From positions 1 through 13,709 of the forward strand of contig PCBA01000061.1 of the NCBI GenBank assembly GCA_002730855.1: a DNA stretch of 13,709 nt. The letters run 5' to 3'. Positions 1-6,985 of this stretch are shown here, piece by piece. The notes beneath the pieces were generated by a model, which was not told the DNA's origin, ran no database searches, and worked only from the letters and a program-made list of their open reading frames with translations. The stretch comes from Gammaproteobacteria bacterium. Lineage in GTDB: Bacteria; Pseudomonadota; Gammaproteobacteria; Magnimaribacterales; Magnimaribacteraceae. The translations under genes and the position numbers were made by a program. Numbering within the stretch: position 1 is the stretch's first letter; every line of letters begins with the position of its first letter.

Positions 1-1
1 A

Positions 2-94
2 CCTTTAAAAAATGGATGCATCTTAAGAAGTAAAATAACACTATCTCAAGTGTTTTCAATTGGTTATTCTTATTTGTTATGGAGTGGTTATTAA
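2..94 (+). CDS. possible C-terminal end of an upstream gene (partial, uncertain)
   Basis: From position 2 a reading frame stays open for 31 codons and stops at 92-94, overlapping the next gene's ATG by 16 bases. Its translation ends in a hydrophobic stretch (FSIGYSYLLWSGY). A shorter alternative in the frame starting at base 1 ends in HLKK with a stop at 31-33. Either could be the tail of a gene cut by the window edge. An overlap would explain why the ATG at 79 has no Shine-Dalgarno. An open frame of this length can occur by chance, so this is only a possibility and no function can be given. Confidence 0.2.
   Translation, partial: PLKNGCILRSKITLSQVFSIGYSYLLWSGY
37..54 (+). terminator. weak hairpin near left edge
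   Basis: AACACT (37-42) and AGTGTT (49-54) form a perfect 6-bp stem with a 6-base loop, followed by TT and then CAATT. The stem has only two G-C pairs and the T tract is short. It would fit the end of a gene stopping at 31-33, but it could equally be chance in AT-rich DNA. Confidence 0.2.
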
Positions 95-1035
95 TAACAA
101 TTGTTGTTTTATTGGCTGTTTTATATCTACCTTACTTATTTAAGACAGCCAGATTAAAGAAGATAAATATCTCTAACATTCCGAAAGAGGGCGATTGGGC
201 AAACTTATCAGATGGCAATATTTTCTATAGATGGTTCCATCCTAAGAAAGAGCACTCAAACGGTGAGACTATTGTTCTGGTTCACGGCTTTTCAACCCCT
301 AGTTTTGTTTGGGGCGGCTTAATTGATAACTTCTGTGATTCTGGATTTAAAGTACTTGTTTATGATCATTTTGGAAGAGGCTTTTCTGAAAGACCTGGCA
401 TTAATTACGATAAGGTACTTTATGTAAGGTCTTTGAAGGATTTAATAGATGACCAAGGAATAGAGGGTAAAGTGCATCTAGTAGGTTATTCAATGGGAGG
501 ACCCATAGTTGGGTATTTTGCAGAGAAATACTTTGATCAAACTAAATCCATGTCTTTAATTGCTCCTGCAGGCTTTCAACAAGCAATGTCTGGAGTTAAC
601 AGCTGGACTATTAAGCCAATAATAGGCGAATGGTTTTGGCATGTTTTTAATAACAGAATCTACGGCGTAGGTAGGATGTCAGAGACTGCTTACAGTGATG
701 ACCCTTTGTCAATTAATGAAGAAGAATTCTTAGAGAATTTTAATAAACAGCTAGCCTTTAAGGGCTTTACAGAGTCTCTACTTTCGACAGTAAGGCATTT
801 TAATTTACTGGATTGTAGAAGGATGTATAAAGATGTAGGCAACTTAGATATCCCTACTTTCGTAGTTTGGGGAAAGAATGATGGAGTTGTTCCCCATAGC
901 TCAAGTGAAAATTTAAAAGAATGCATACCTCATTCTGAGTTACTTACGATAGAAGAAGGTACTCATGATATTACCTACAGACAGCCCACTGAAGTAGGGA
1001 AGGCAATAAATGAGTTTCTCCTGAAAAAGACTTAA
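79..1035 (+). CDS. membrane-anchored alpha/beta-fold hydrolase
   Basis: Predicted serine hydrolase of the alpha/beta-hydrolase fold (318 aa), probably an esterase or lipase-like enzyme held in the inner membrane. A single hydrophobic segment covers residues 3-20. The oxyanion HG dipeptide is at 69-70 in VLVHGF. The nucleophile elbow GYSMGG places Ser138, the acid is Asp268 in WGKNDGVVP, and the base is His296 in EGTHD, so the triad is complete and correctly ordered. The cap region is roughly residues 165-255. The ATG at 79 is the only upstream-supported start in this frame (a stop lies at 31-33), but it has no Shine-Dalgarno. The stop overlaps the next gene's start (TAATG), and the acyltransferase partner points to lipid substrates. 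Fold is certain; substrate is unknown. Confidence 0.88.
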   Translation: MEWLLITIVVLLAVLYLPYLFKTARLKKINISNIPKEGDWANLSDGNIFYRWFHPKKEHSNGETIVLVHGFSTPSFVWGGLIDNFCDSGFKVLVYDHFGRGFSERPGINYDKVLYVRSLKDLIDDQGIEGKVHLVGYSMGGPIVGYFAEKYFDQTKSMSLIAPAGFQQAMSGVNSWTIKPIIGEWFWHVFNNRIYGVGRMSETAYSDDPLSINEEEFLENFNKQLAFKGFTESLLSTVRHFNLLDCRRMYKDVGNLDIPTFVVWGKNDGVVPHSSSENLKECIPHSELLTIEEGTHDITYRQPTEVGKAINEFLLKKT

Positions 1036-2171
1036 TGAATTTCAAAGATATCAGCCCTTATTCAGACCAAGAGGTCAACGCGCAGATTAAAAACCTTATA
1101 AACAATCAGCTTTTCTTTAAACAGTTAGCTAAATTCTTATTTCCCGCTTCATCAAAATTATTACCTGGATTAATTGAGATATTTATTAAGGGTAAATTTA
1201 AGAGTTCATTTCAGTCTGCTAGCACCATAAAAGAGTTTCAATCTAGCTTAGCGCCTTACGTCAAAAGAATGATAGACAAGACTACGGATGGCTTTACCTT
1301 TTCTGGAGAAGAAAACCTTTCTTCAAAAGCCTCTGTTTATATTGGAAATCATAGAGATATAGCTTTGGATGCAGCTTTCTTAAATTTTCTTCTTTACGAA
1401 CAAAAAAAAGAAACTGTAAGAGTTGCTATTGGAGATAATCTTCTTGATGGAGGTTTTGCAGAAACCTTAATGAGATTAAATAAAAGTTTCGTGGTTCATA
1501 GAGATATTCAAGGAATAAAAGAGACTCTAAAAAAGTTAACGAAACTATCTAAATACATAGACCAATCTTTATTTAAAGACAATGAAAGCATCTGGATTGC
1601 ACAGAAAGAAGGCAGGGCAAACGATGGTAATGATTTTAGCGACGTGGCTGTTCTTAAAATGCTTTATCTGTACAAAAGGAAAGACTTAAGTTTCTCTGAA
1701 TGGGTTAAGAAAATAAACATCATACCTATATCAATATCCTACGAGTACGATCCTCTTGACGTAACTAAAGCAAGAGGGTGGAACCACCAAGAAGAAATGA
1801 CTTTGGAGGAAATTAATGAAAGTGTATTACACGAAATAGCTTTAGGTTTATTTAGAGACAAAGGAAGAGTCCATTTACATGTTTGTGACCCTATTGATTA
1901 TGATGGTGACGATATAGAAGAGCTTTCTTGTCTGATTGAACAGGAAATTTTATTACATTATAAGGTTTGGCCAACTTCCCACATCGCTGCAAAAGCATTA
2001 TCTAATTCAGACACTTTTTTTAATTATTTTGATGAAGAGCAAATCAAAGCAAACCAAGAATCTAATTTTCTTAATCGTTTTAATGACTTAGATATAAATA
2101 TACAGAAAGAATGCCTTAAGACTTACGCAAGACCATTATTAAATAAGAAAAAGGCCAGAGGTGAACTCTGA
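1035..2171 (+). CDS. PlsC/LPLAT-family 1-acyl-glycerol-3-phosphate acyltransferase-like protein
   Basis: Predicted glycerolipid acyltransferase of the LPLAT/PlsC superfamily (378 aa, longer than the roughly 240 aa of typical PlsC). All four acyltransferase blocks can be seen: NHRDIALD at 105-112 (motif I), FVVHRD at 152-157 (motif II), KEGRANDGND at 191-200 (motif III, EGR) and IIPISISYE at 229-237 (motif IV). In motif I the spacing from His106 to Asp112 is five residues rather than the canonical four (HX4D), with Asp108 in between. I believe this is a trait of this longer subfamily, but that is from memory. No convincing transmembrane segment is present, so it is probably peripheral to the inner membrane. 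The start overlaps the hydrolase stop by one base (TAATG), suggesting coupled translation and a joint role in acyl-chain remodelling. The acyl acceptor cannot be read from the sequence. Confidence 0.83.
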   Translation: MNFKDISPYSDQEVNAQIKNLINNQLFFKQLAKFLFPASSKLLPGLIEIFIKGKFKSSFQSASTIKEFQSSLAPYVKRMIDKTTDGFTFSGEENLSSKASVYIGNHRDIALDAAFLNFLLYEQKKETVRVAIGDNLLDGGFAETLMRLNKSFVVHRDIQGIKETLKKLTKLSKYIDQSLFKDNESIWIAQKEGRANDGNDFSDVAVLKMLYLYKRKDLSFSEWVKKINIIPISISYEYDPLDVTKARGWNHQEEMTLEEINESVLHEIALGLFRDKGRVHLHVCDPIDYDGDDIEELSCLIEQEILLHYKVWPTSHIAAKALSNSDTFFNYFDEEQIKANQESNFLNRFNDLDINIQKECLKTYARPLLNKKKARGEL

Positions 2172-2177
2172 CCTTTT
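2149..2177. terminator. bidirectional intrinsic terminator between convergent genes
   Basis: AAAAGGCCAGAG (2149-2160) pairs with CTCTGACCTTTT (2166-2177) around the loop GTGAA, with 11 of 12 pairs and one C-A mismatch (2155/2171). On the plus strand the stem ends in TTTT. On the minus strand it is followed by a better T-rich tract (TTTTTCTTATTT). The left arm and loop lie inside the acyltransferase coding sequence, and its stop codon (2169-2171) is in the right arm. It probably serves both the acyltransferase and the porin, whose stop is about 60 bases away. Confidence 0.75.
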
Positions 2178-2237
2178 GAGATAGCATCGTAAATAGGGTT
2201 AAAGAGTGCTTTCTTCTTGAAGGGGAGTTAGGTTCTT

Positions 2238-2858
2238 TTACATAGAGAAAGTAAGTAAAATTCTATCTTCATCAGCTAAACCGCTACCTGCATCAGCACT
2301 GAAATCACTAAATCCTATTGAAACTCCTAACCCCGCAAGGTCTACAGGAAGATCGTAACTAATTAAAGTGTATTCTCCTGTATCTTCATAATCACCATAA
2401 GTTACTGATAGACCAGTATCACCTATAGCTAAAGAGAATTCTGTATTGTTAGGCGCGTCATCTTGGCCAGCAGAGAAAGTAAATCCTACCAACCCATAAC
2501 CCAACCCAAGATAAATCTCTTCAAAATCTAGAGAATCTTCACCAGGATAAGTATACTTAAGGTAACCTATATCGTAAGTCATACCGTTCTCAAGCTCGCT
2601 AGCGAAACCTCCGTACCAGTCTAATTCTGTTGCTGCATTATCACCAAATTCAACATTAGAGGCCCAAGTGCCGAAGTAGAGGCCATTTTCGCCAGCAATG
2701 TCAAAGCCGCCAGATATAGCAGCCTCTTCAGAAGTTTGCGTCATTCCTCTCCATATATAGTCGTTAGATAGAGCTACATTACTTTCAAATTCTGCTGCTT
2801 GCAGCGTTATAAAACTTGAAAGAAACGTAATAATTCCAATATTAATTAACTTATTCAT
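2238..2858 (-). CDS. TorF-family putative porin (Gcw_chp / TIGR02001-like)
   Basis: Small outer-membrane beta-barrel protein (206 aa). Residues 1-21/22 form a Sec signal peptide ending in LQAA, followed by the mature start EFESNVALSNDYIWRG. This 'NVALSNDYxWRGxxQ' opening and the later GLYFGTWASNV block (59-69) are the hallmarks of the Gcw_chp/TorF putative porin family. The rest alternates short amphipathic strands with acidic turns (GGFDIAGENG, LGLGYGLVGFTFSAG) and finishes on a strand ending LLTFSM. At 206 aa it is at the short end of the family as I recall it. The ATG is preceded by AGGAGT at 2863-2868 (minus strand) with 4-base spacing, so the start is well supported. It is monocistronic, divergent from the dehydrogenase operon. 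What it transports is unknown; pore activity is inferred from family naming. Confidence 0.85.
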   Translation of the reverse strand: MNKLINIGIITFLSSFITLQAAEFESNVALSNDYIWRGMTQTSEEAAISGGFDIAGENGLYFGTWASNVEFGDNAATELDWYGGFASELENGMTYDIGYLKYTYPGEDSLDFEEIYLGLGYGLVGFTFSAGQDDAPNNTEFSLAIGDTGLSVTYGDYEDTGEYTLISYDLPVDLAGLGVSIGFSDFSADAGSGLADEDRILLTFSM

Positions 2859-2887
2859 TTAAACTCCTTATAAAAATATAAAATACA

Positions 2888-2914
2888 ACTATATATATGC
2901 AATCTTAATGCCAA
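2888..2914 (-). promoter_or_regulatory. candidate sigma-70 promoter of the porin gene
   Basis: On the minus strand, TTGGCA (2914-2909) and TATAGT (2893-2888) resemble -35 and -10 boxes but with a short 15-bp spacer. Transcription would start near 2881, giving a leader of about 22 bases that carries the AGGAGT ribosome site. The region is very AT-rich, so matches come easily. Confidence 0.3.
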
Positions 2915-2924
2915 TGTATTTATG

Positions 2925-2958
2925 CTAAATTTAGTAAATAATGCACAGAAGTAGTGCA
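2925..2958. promoter_or_regulatory. two short palindromes in the divergent intergenic region
   Basis: CTAAATTTAG (2925-2934) is a perfect 10-bp palindrome flanked by TATTTA (2917-2922) and its complement TAAATA (2935-2940). Nearby, TGCAC and GTGCA form a perfect inverted repeat with a 7-bp spacer (2942-2958). Both lie just upstream of the candidate porin promoter and between the two divergent transcription units, a natural place for an operator. No regulator is encoded in the window. The rest of 2859-3060 holds nothing I can identify, and no convincing promoter for the plus-strand operon could be assigned. Confidence 0.25.
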
Positions 2959-3060
2959 ACTCAACAAATTTCACCTCTAATTTAAAGTCTAACTATGTCT
3001 ATCTAGCTATATATCGTGTAATATTTCGCCCGTTTAAAGTATTAAATAATAGGAGACAGG

Positions 3061-3828
3061 ATGGAAATTTCGAATAAAGTTGCACTTATAACTGGAGGAG
3101 CTTCTGGCTTAGGTTTGTCTACAGCTGAAACTCTTGTTGAATCAGGAGCTAATGTAATGCTTCTTGATCTAAATGAAGATAATGCAAAAAAAGCTGTTGA
3201 GAGCTTAGGAGATAAATCTAGTTACGTTATAGCAAATGTTACGGAAGAAGAGTCAGTTAAGAATGCTATCGATGAAACTGTCAAAAAATTTGGCGGGATA
3301 AATATAGTTGTTAATTGCGCTGGTATCGGTAGTGCAAGTAAAACGGTTGGACGAGATGGAGCACATCCTCTAGATTATTTTAAAACAGTTGTGGATATAA
3401 ATTTAAATGGGACATTTAACGTTCTTAGATTGGCTGCAGTTGAGATGGGTAATAATGAACCAAATTCTGATGGGGAATGCGGAGTAATAATAAACACGGC
3501 TTCAGTAGCAGCATTTGATGGTCAAATAGGTCAAGCCGCTTACAGTGCAAGTAAAGGGGGCGTAGTTGGCATGACATTACCAATTGCTAGAGATTTAGCC
3601 AGAATGGGAATTAGAATTAATACAATTGCCCCAGGAATTTTTGATACTCCTCTTATGGGAATGGCACCTGATACGGTAAGAAATCCGTTAATAGAAATGA
3701 CCCAATTTCCTAAGAGACTTGGCATACCTAGTGAATACGCTGCATTGTCTAAACACATAATTGAAAATGCATTCTTAAATGGAGAAACAATTAGATTGGA
3801 TGGCGCTATAAGAATGCAACCAAAATAA
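3061..3828 (+). CDS. HSD17B10-like short-chain dehydrogenase (3-hydroxyacyl-CoA dehydrogenase type II)
   Basis: NAD-dependent classical SDR (255 aa, a normal length) expected to oxidise 3-hydroxyacyl-CoA or related secondary alcohols. The nucleotide-binding TGGASGLG is at 11-18. Asp36 at the end of strand 2 favours NAD over NADP. NCAGIG is at 85-90, and the catalytic tetrad Asn114, Ser148, Tyr161 (YSASK) and Lys165 is intact. Blocks such as MGNNEP, GVIINTASVAAFDGQ and MTLPIARDLA, and the C-terminal GETIRLDGAIRMQP, match the human HSD17B10/type II family closely. That family acts in isoleucine and branched-chain fatty-acyl-CoA oxidation. AGGAGA (3051-3056) fixes the ATG. It is the first gene of a five-gene plus-strand run, and its stop abuts the sohB start (TAAATG). 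Family assignment is strong; the exact acyl substrate is inferred. Confidence 0.9.
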   Translation: MEISNKVALITGGASGLGLSTAETLVESGANVMLLDLNEDNAKKAVESLGDKSSYVIANVTEEESVKNAIDETVKKFGGINIVVNCAGIGSASKTVGRDGAHPLDYFKTVVDINLNGTFNVLRLAAVEMGNNEPNSDGECGVIINTASVAAFDGQIGQAAYSASKGGVVGMTLPIARDLARMGIRINTIAPGIFDTPLMGMAPDTVRNPLIEMTQFPKRLGIPSEYAALSKHIIENAFLNGETIRLDGAIRMQPK

Positions 3829-4851
3829 ATGGAATTTTTATCTGATTACGGAGCTTTTCTCTTAAAAGTTATTACTATAGCTTTAGCTATAACAATACCT
3901 TTATTGATAATTATAGGTTCTTCCAAAACTAAAGCTTCATCTAAGGGAAGCTTAGTAGTTAAGAATCTCTCTAAAAAATATGAAGAAATGGGAACTTCCA
4001 TAAGAAGTTCTCAGTTAAACCCTAAAGAATTAAAACAATACAATAAAGAGCTTCAGAAGAAGAAAAAGAAAGAAGATAAGAAGCCCTCTAAAGAAGATTC
4101 TGTCTTTGTCTTAAATTTTAACGGAGATATCCAAGCTTCAGAAGTAACTAAATTAAAACATGAGATAAACGCTATTTTGCTTTCTGATACTAAGTGTAAA
4201 GAAGTGGTCGTCAAAGTTGAGAGCGGAGGAGGGTCTGCATATGCTTATGGACTTTGTGCAGCTGAACTGAAGCGACTAGTTGATAATAAAATCAAACTAA
4301 CAGTTTGTATTGATAAAGTAGCTGCAAGTGGAGGTTATCTAATGTCTTGCGTAGCTTCGAAAATCATAGCAGCACCTTGGGCTGTAGTTGGATCTATAGG
4401 CGTTATAGCTCAACTTCCTAACTTCCACCGTCTTTTAAAAAAGAATTCAATTGATTTTGAAATGCATACAGCCGGAGAATTTAAAAGGACTCTAACTACT
4501 TTAGGTGAAAATACGGAAGCTGGAAGAAAGAAATTTAAATCTGAACTGGAAGATTTACATCTAATTTTTAAAGACTTTGTTAAAGAGCAAAGACCACAAG
4601 TGGATACAAAAATAGTCGCTACAGGTGAAGTTTGGCAGGGTGAAAAAGCAATAGAAGTGGGATTGATAGATGCCTTAGGCACTTCTGATGATTATTTAGT
4701 TGAGCTTTCTAAGAAATTAAAACTCTTTGAAATAGATTATGTTGAGAAGAAAAATCTAACAGAAAGATTTGCCTTTTCAGCTCAATTATTGATTGAGAAA
4801 TCAATTTTAAAATTTTATGACATTGTAAATAGGGATAGATTTATATCATGA
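3829..4851 (+). CDS. sohB: SohB-like inner-membrane S49 peptidase
   Basis: Serine protease of the signal-peptide-peptidase/SohB group (340 aa; the E. coli protein is of similar size). One N-terminal membrane segment (about 8-30) is followed by a Lys-rich linker (75-88) and the ClpP-fold domain from about residue 92. SGGGSAYAYG (132-141), the nucleophile Ser167 in KVAASGGY and the general base Lys219 in GEFKRTLT form the Ser-Lys dyad. GSIGVIAQLPNF (188-199) is the characteristic S49 stretch. The catalytic domain probably faces the periplasm. No Shine-Dalgarno precedes the ATG, which directly follows the dehydrogenase stop, so reinitiation is likely. The 3' end overlaps the reductase start by 4 bases (ATGA). 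Its natural substrate is unclear, and its place among acyl-CoA enzymes is unexplained. Confidence 0.87.
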   Translation: MEFLSDYGAFLLKVITIALAITIPLLIIIGSSKTKASSKGSLVVKNLSKKYEEMGTSIRSSQLNPKELKQYNKELQKKKKKEDKKPSKEDSVFVLNFNGDIQASEVTKLKHEINAILLSDTKCKEVVVKVESGGGSAYAYGLCAAELKRLVDNKIKLTVCIDKVAASGGYLMSCVASKIIAAPWAVVGSIGVIAQLPNFHRLLKKNSIDFEMHTAGEFKRTLTTLGENTEAGRKKFKSELEDLHLIFKDFVKEQRPQVDTKIVATGEVWQGEKAIEVGLIDALGTSDDYLVELSKKLKLFEIDYVEKKNLTERFAFSAQLLIEKSILKFYDIVNRDRFIS

Positions 4852-5840
4852 CAACTTATCAAGCTCTTGAATCAGTAAAAACTGAAGATGGCAATACACT
4901 TTCTGTAGTAGAAAAAAATGTAGATGAATTACCGGAAGGTGACCTTCTTATTAAAGTTAGTTATTCGTCTTTAAATTATAAAGATGCAATGTCAGCTTCT
5001 GGAATGCCAGGAGTGACAAGAACTTACCCTCATACACCAGGAATTGATGCTGTTGGTGAAATAGAAAGCTCTTCAGATCAAAACTTTAAAGAAGGAGATA
5101 AAGTAATAGTGACCGGATACGATCTTGGCATGAACACCGCTGGTGGTTTTGGACAATACATTAGAGTTCCTGCGAAATGGGCTACACCTCTACCGAATGG
5201 TCTTTCGGAGAGTGAATCAATGTCTCTTGGAACAGCTGGATTAACTGCCGGTCTTTCAGTTCAAGCTTTAGAAACTTATAGGGATAATAAGAGTTTTGAG
5301 GGAACTAAATCAATTGTTACTGGAGCAACAGGAGGAGTTGGTTCAATTGCTTTAATGCTTCTTTCTAAATTAAATTCTGAAGTTACAGCCGTTACTGGAA
5401 AGAAAGAACAAACAGATTTCTTAACTGGTTTAGGTGCTTCAGAGGTTATTCTAAGAAACAATTTAGAGGAAGTCGCTAAAAAGCCTATAGGAAAAAGTAT
5501 TTGGGATTTAGGAGTAGACGTTGTTAGTGGAGATATGCTTACTATGCTTCTAACTTCTCTAACACCTGGCGGAGCTGTTGCTTGCAGCGGTTTAGTTGGA
5601 GGCCCATCTTTTGAAAGTTCAATTTTTCCTTTTATCCTAAGAGGAAATGCTTTGCTTGGAATAGATTCAGTTGAAATCCCTCTAGAACAAAAATCTCAAA
5701 TATGGAAAAGATTCAGCTCTGATTGGAAACTAGATTTAGTTGGTCTTACAAAAGAAGTTTCTTTAGACGGTTTAGATAAAGAAATACAAACTATATTGCG
5801 AGGAGATCAAGTAGGGCGGATTGTTATCAATTTAATTTAG
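4848..5840 (+). CDS. acuI: AcuI/YhdH-family acrylyl-CoA reductase (NADPH)
   Basis: Zinc-free medium-chain dehydrogenase/reductase (330 aa) of the YhdH/AcuI group, predicted to reduce the toxic intermediate acryloyl-CoA to propionyl-CoA with NADPH. The family signature YSSLNYKDAMSASG is at 39-52, followed by PHTPGIDAVG (61-70), the Rossmann glycine motif TGATGGVG (158-165) and TGKKEQ (183-188), where the adenosine phosphate of NADPH is normally bound. The zinc-binding cysteines of alcohol dehydrogenases are absent, as expected. In marine bacteria this enzyme is linked to dimethylsulfoniopropionate and 3-hydroxypropionate use, but no DMSP lyase or CoA-transferase is in the window. Other YhdH proteins are annotated only as quinone oxidoreductases. 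The ATG overlaps the sohB stop (ATGA), and the stop overlaps the ribosome site of the next small gene. Confidence 0.82.
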   Translation: MTTYQALESVKTEDGNTLSVVEKNVDELPEGDLLIKVSYSSLNYKDAMSASGMPGVTRTYPHTPGIDAVGEIESSSDQNFKEGDKVIVTGYDLGMNTAGGFGQYIRVPAKWATPLPNGLSESESMSLGTAGLTAGLSVQALETYRDNKSFEGTKSIVTGATGGVGSIALMLLSKLNSEVTAVTGKKEQTDFLTGLGASEVILRNNLEEVAKKPIGKSIWDLGVDVVSGDMLTMLLTSLTPGGAVACSGLVGGPSFESSIFPFILRGNALLGIDSVEIPLEQKSQIWKRFSSDWKLDLVGLTKEVSLDGLDKEIQTILRGDQVGRIVINLI

Positions 5841-5844
5841 GAGG
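5839..5844 (+). promoter_or_regulatory. strong ribosome-binding site for the 42-aa gene
   Basis: A full AGGAGG lies 5 bases before the ATG at 5850 and shares two bases with the TAG stop (5838-5840) of the preceding reductase. It is the best match to the anti-Shine-Dalgarno sequence in the window and argues strongly that the small gene is translated. Confidence 0.75.
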
Positions 5845-5849
5845 AAAAA

Positions 5850-5978
5850 ATGGAAGAGCATTCAGAACAAGAAAAGGAATTTATGAACGAGCAAGATAGT
5901 AAGTTAGATGCCTTTGCTGCAGCTGGAATAATTATAACTTTGACAGCTATGGCAGTCTTTTGGGTATCAAATCAATAA
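5850..5978 (+). CDS. small single-span membrane protein (42 aa), unrecognised
   Basis: This short gene begins at the ATG at 5850 and stops at 5976-5978. The product starts with a charged, Glu-rich segment (MEEHSEQEKEFMNEQDSK, residues 1-18), then LDAFAAAG, a hydrophobic span from about 21 to 40 (AGIIITLTAMAVFWVS), and ends SNQ. That is the layout of a tail-anchored or N-in single-pass inner-membrane protein with almost no C-terminal exposure. Support for its being real: the near-perfect AGGAGG, a snug fit between two operon genes (9 bases after the reductase, 14 before the flavoprotein), and a protein-like hydrophobicity pattern. No catalytic motif is present. It might be a membrane adaptor or regulator for its neighbours, but that is a guess. 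I do not recognise the family. Confidence 0.8.
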   Translation: MEEHSEQEKEFMNEQDSKLDAFAAAGIIITLTAMAVFWVSNQ

Positions 5979-5992
5979 AAAAAGGATGAAAT

Positions 5993-6985
5993 ATGGATGT
6001 TGTTAATTTTTTAAAAGATAAAACTAGAGTCCCAGTAATAGGAGCCCCTCTGTTTACCGTTTCTTACCCAGAACTTGTATTGGCTCAGTGTAAGGCTGGA
6101 GTGGTAGGTTCTTTCCCTGCATTGAATGCAAGACCAGAAGAAAAACTTTCTGAATGGCTTACAATGATGAAGAAGGACTTGGAAGAATACAAAATAGAAA
6201 ATCCAGATGAAGTTATTGCTCCTTTCGCTGTAAATCAAATTTGCCATCACTCAAATAATAGGCTTGAACATGATATGGAAGTTTGTGTAGAACACGAAGT
6301 TCCTATAGTTATTACTAGCTTAAGGGCCCCTAAATTTGTAGTAGATGCTGTACATAGTTATGGCGGAGCTGTCATGCATGACGTAATCAATATCCGTCAT
6401 GCGAAGAAAGCAATTGATGAGGGCGCAGATGGACTTATCTTGGTATGCGCTGGAGCAGGTGGTCATGCGGGAGCTTTAAGCCCTTTTGCTCTTGTAAGAG
6501 AAGTAAGAGAATTCTTTGATGGACCAGTTGCATTGTCTGGAAGTATTTCTCATGGTGCTTCAATTTTATCTGCCCAAGCTATGGGTGCTGACTTTGCATA
6601 TATAGGAACTAGGTTTATTGCCACTCAAGAGGCAAATGCATCTCAAGGTTATAAAGATATGATTGTAGAGAGCTCAGCTAAAGACATAATGTATTCTCCA
6701 ACTTTTACTGGAATTCATGGCAACTATCTAAAACCTAGTGTAGTTAATGCTGGACTAGATCCTGACAACTTACCTTATGCAGATAAAAATGATATGAATT
6801 TTGGGACGCCTGAAGGAGCTAGTGTTCAGCATGGAGACAATCGAAAGAAAGCTTGGAAGGATATATGGGGTTCAGGGCAGGGCATAGGAAATCTTCATGA
6901 CATTCCAACTATAATGGAGGCAGTTGACGCCATGGTTGAAGAATACGAAGAAGCTAAAAAGGCTTTAAATAGTAAATCAGCTTAA
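5993..6985 (+). CDS. nitronate monooxygenase-like FMN oxidoreductase (2-nitropropane dioxygenase family)
   Basis: TIM-barrel flavoprotein (330 aa) of the nitronate monooxygenase/2-nitropropane dioxygenase family, whose members bind FMN and oxidise alkyl nitronates or act as NAD(P)H:flavin/quinone oxidoreductases. Visible features: VIGAPLFTVSYPELV near the N terminus (barrel strand 1), CAGAGGHAG with His158 in the position of the family's catalytic/FMN histidine (about 152-160), LSGSISHG (181-188), and GADFAYIGTRF (198-208), the FMN-phosphate loop. The C-terminal KAWKDIWGSGQGIG block is typical of the longer proteobacterial members. AAAGGA at 5981-5986 supports the ATG. It ends the five-gene run, and its stop directly abuts the stop of the convergent crotonase gene. 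Many proteins in this family are not proven nitronate oxidases, so the substrate remains open. Confidence 0.82.
   Translation: MDVVNFLKDKTRVPVIGAPLFTVSYPELVLAQCKAGVVGSFPALNARPEEKLSEWLTMMKKDLEEYKIENPDEVIAPFAVNQICHHSNNRLEHDMEVCVEHEVPIVITSLRAPKFVVDAVHSYGGAVMHDVINIRHAKKAIDEGADGLILVCAGAGGHAGALSPFALVREVREFFDGPVALSGSISHGASILSAQAMGADFAYIGTRFIATQEANASQGYKDMIVESSAKDIMYSPTFTGIHGNYLKPSVVNAGLDPDNLPYADKNDMNFGTPEGASVQHGDNRKKAWKDIWGSGQGIGNLHDIPTIMEAVDAMVEEYEEAKKALNSKSA

Noticed and set aside
2178..2237. Possible second terminator hairpin just after the porin stop (CTTC-TT-GAAG core)
   Set aside because: The stem is only four firm pairs with no clean T tract; the 2149-2177 hairpin is a far better candidate.
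2941..2985. Short ATG-started frame of 14 codons in the porin/dehydrogenase intergenic region
   Set aside because: No Shine-Dalgarno, no recognisable composition, and it overlaps the inverted repeat; expected by chance.
6011..6250. 79-codon minus-strand frame within the flavoprotein gene
   Set aside because: Shadow frame with no start signal or motif; the sense frame is a conserved TIM-barrel protein.
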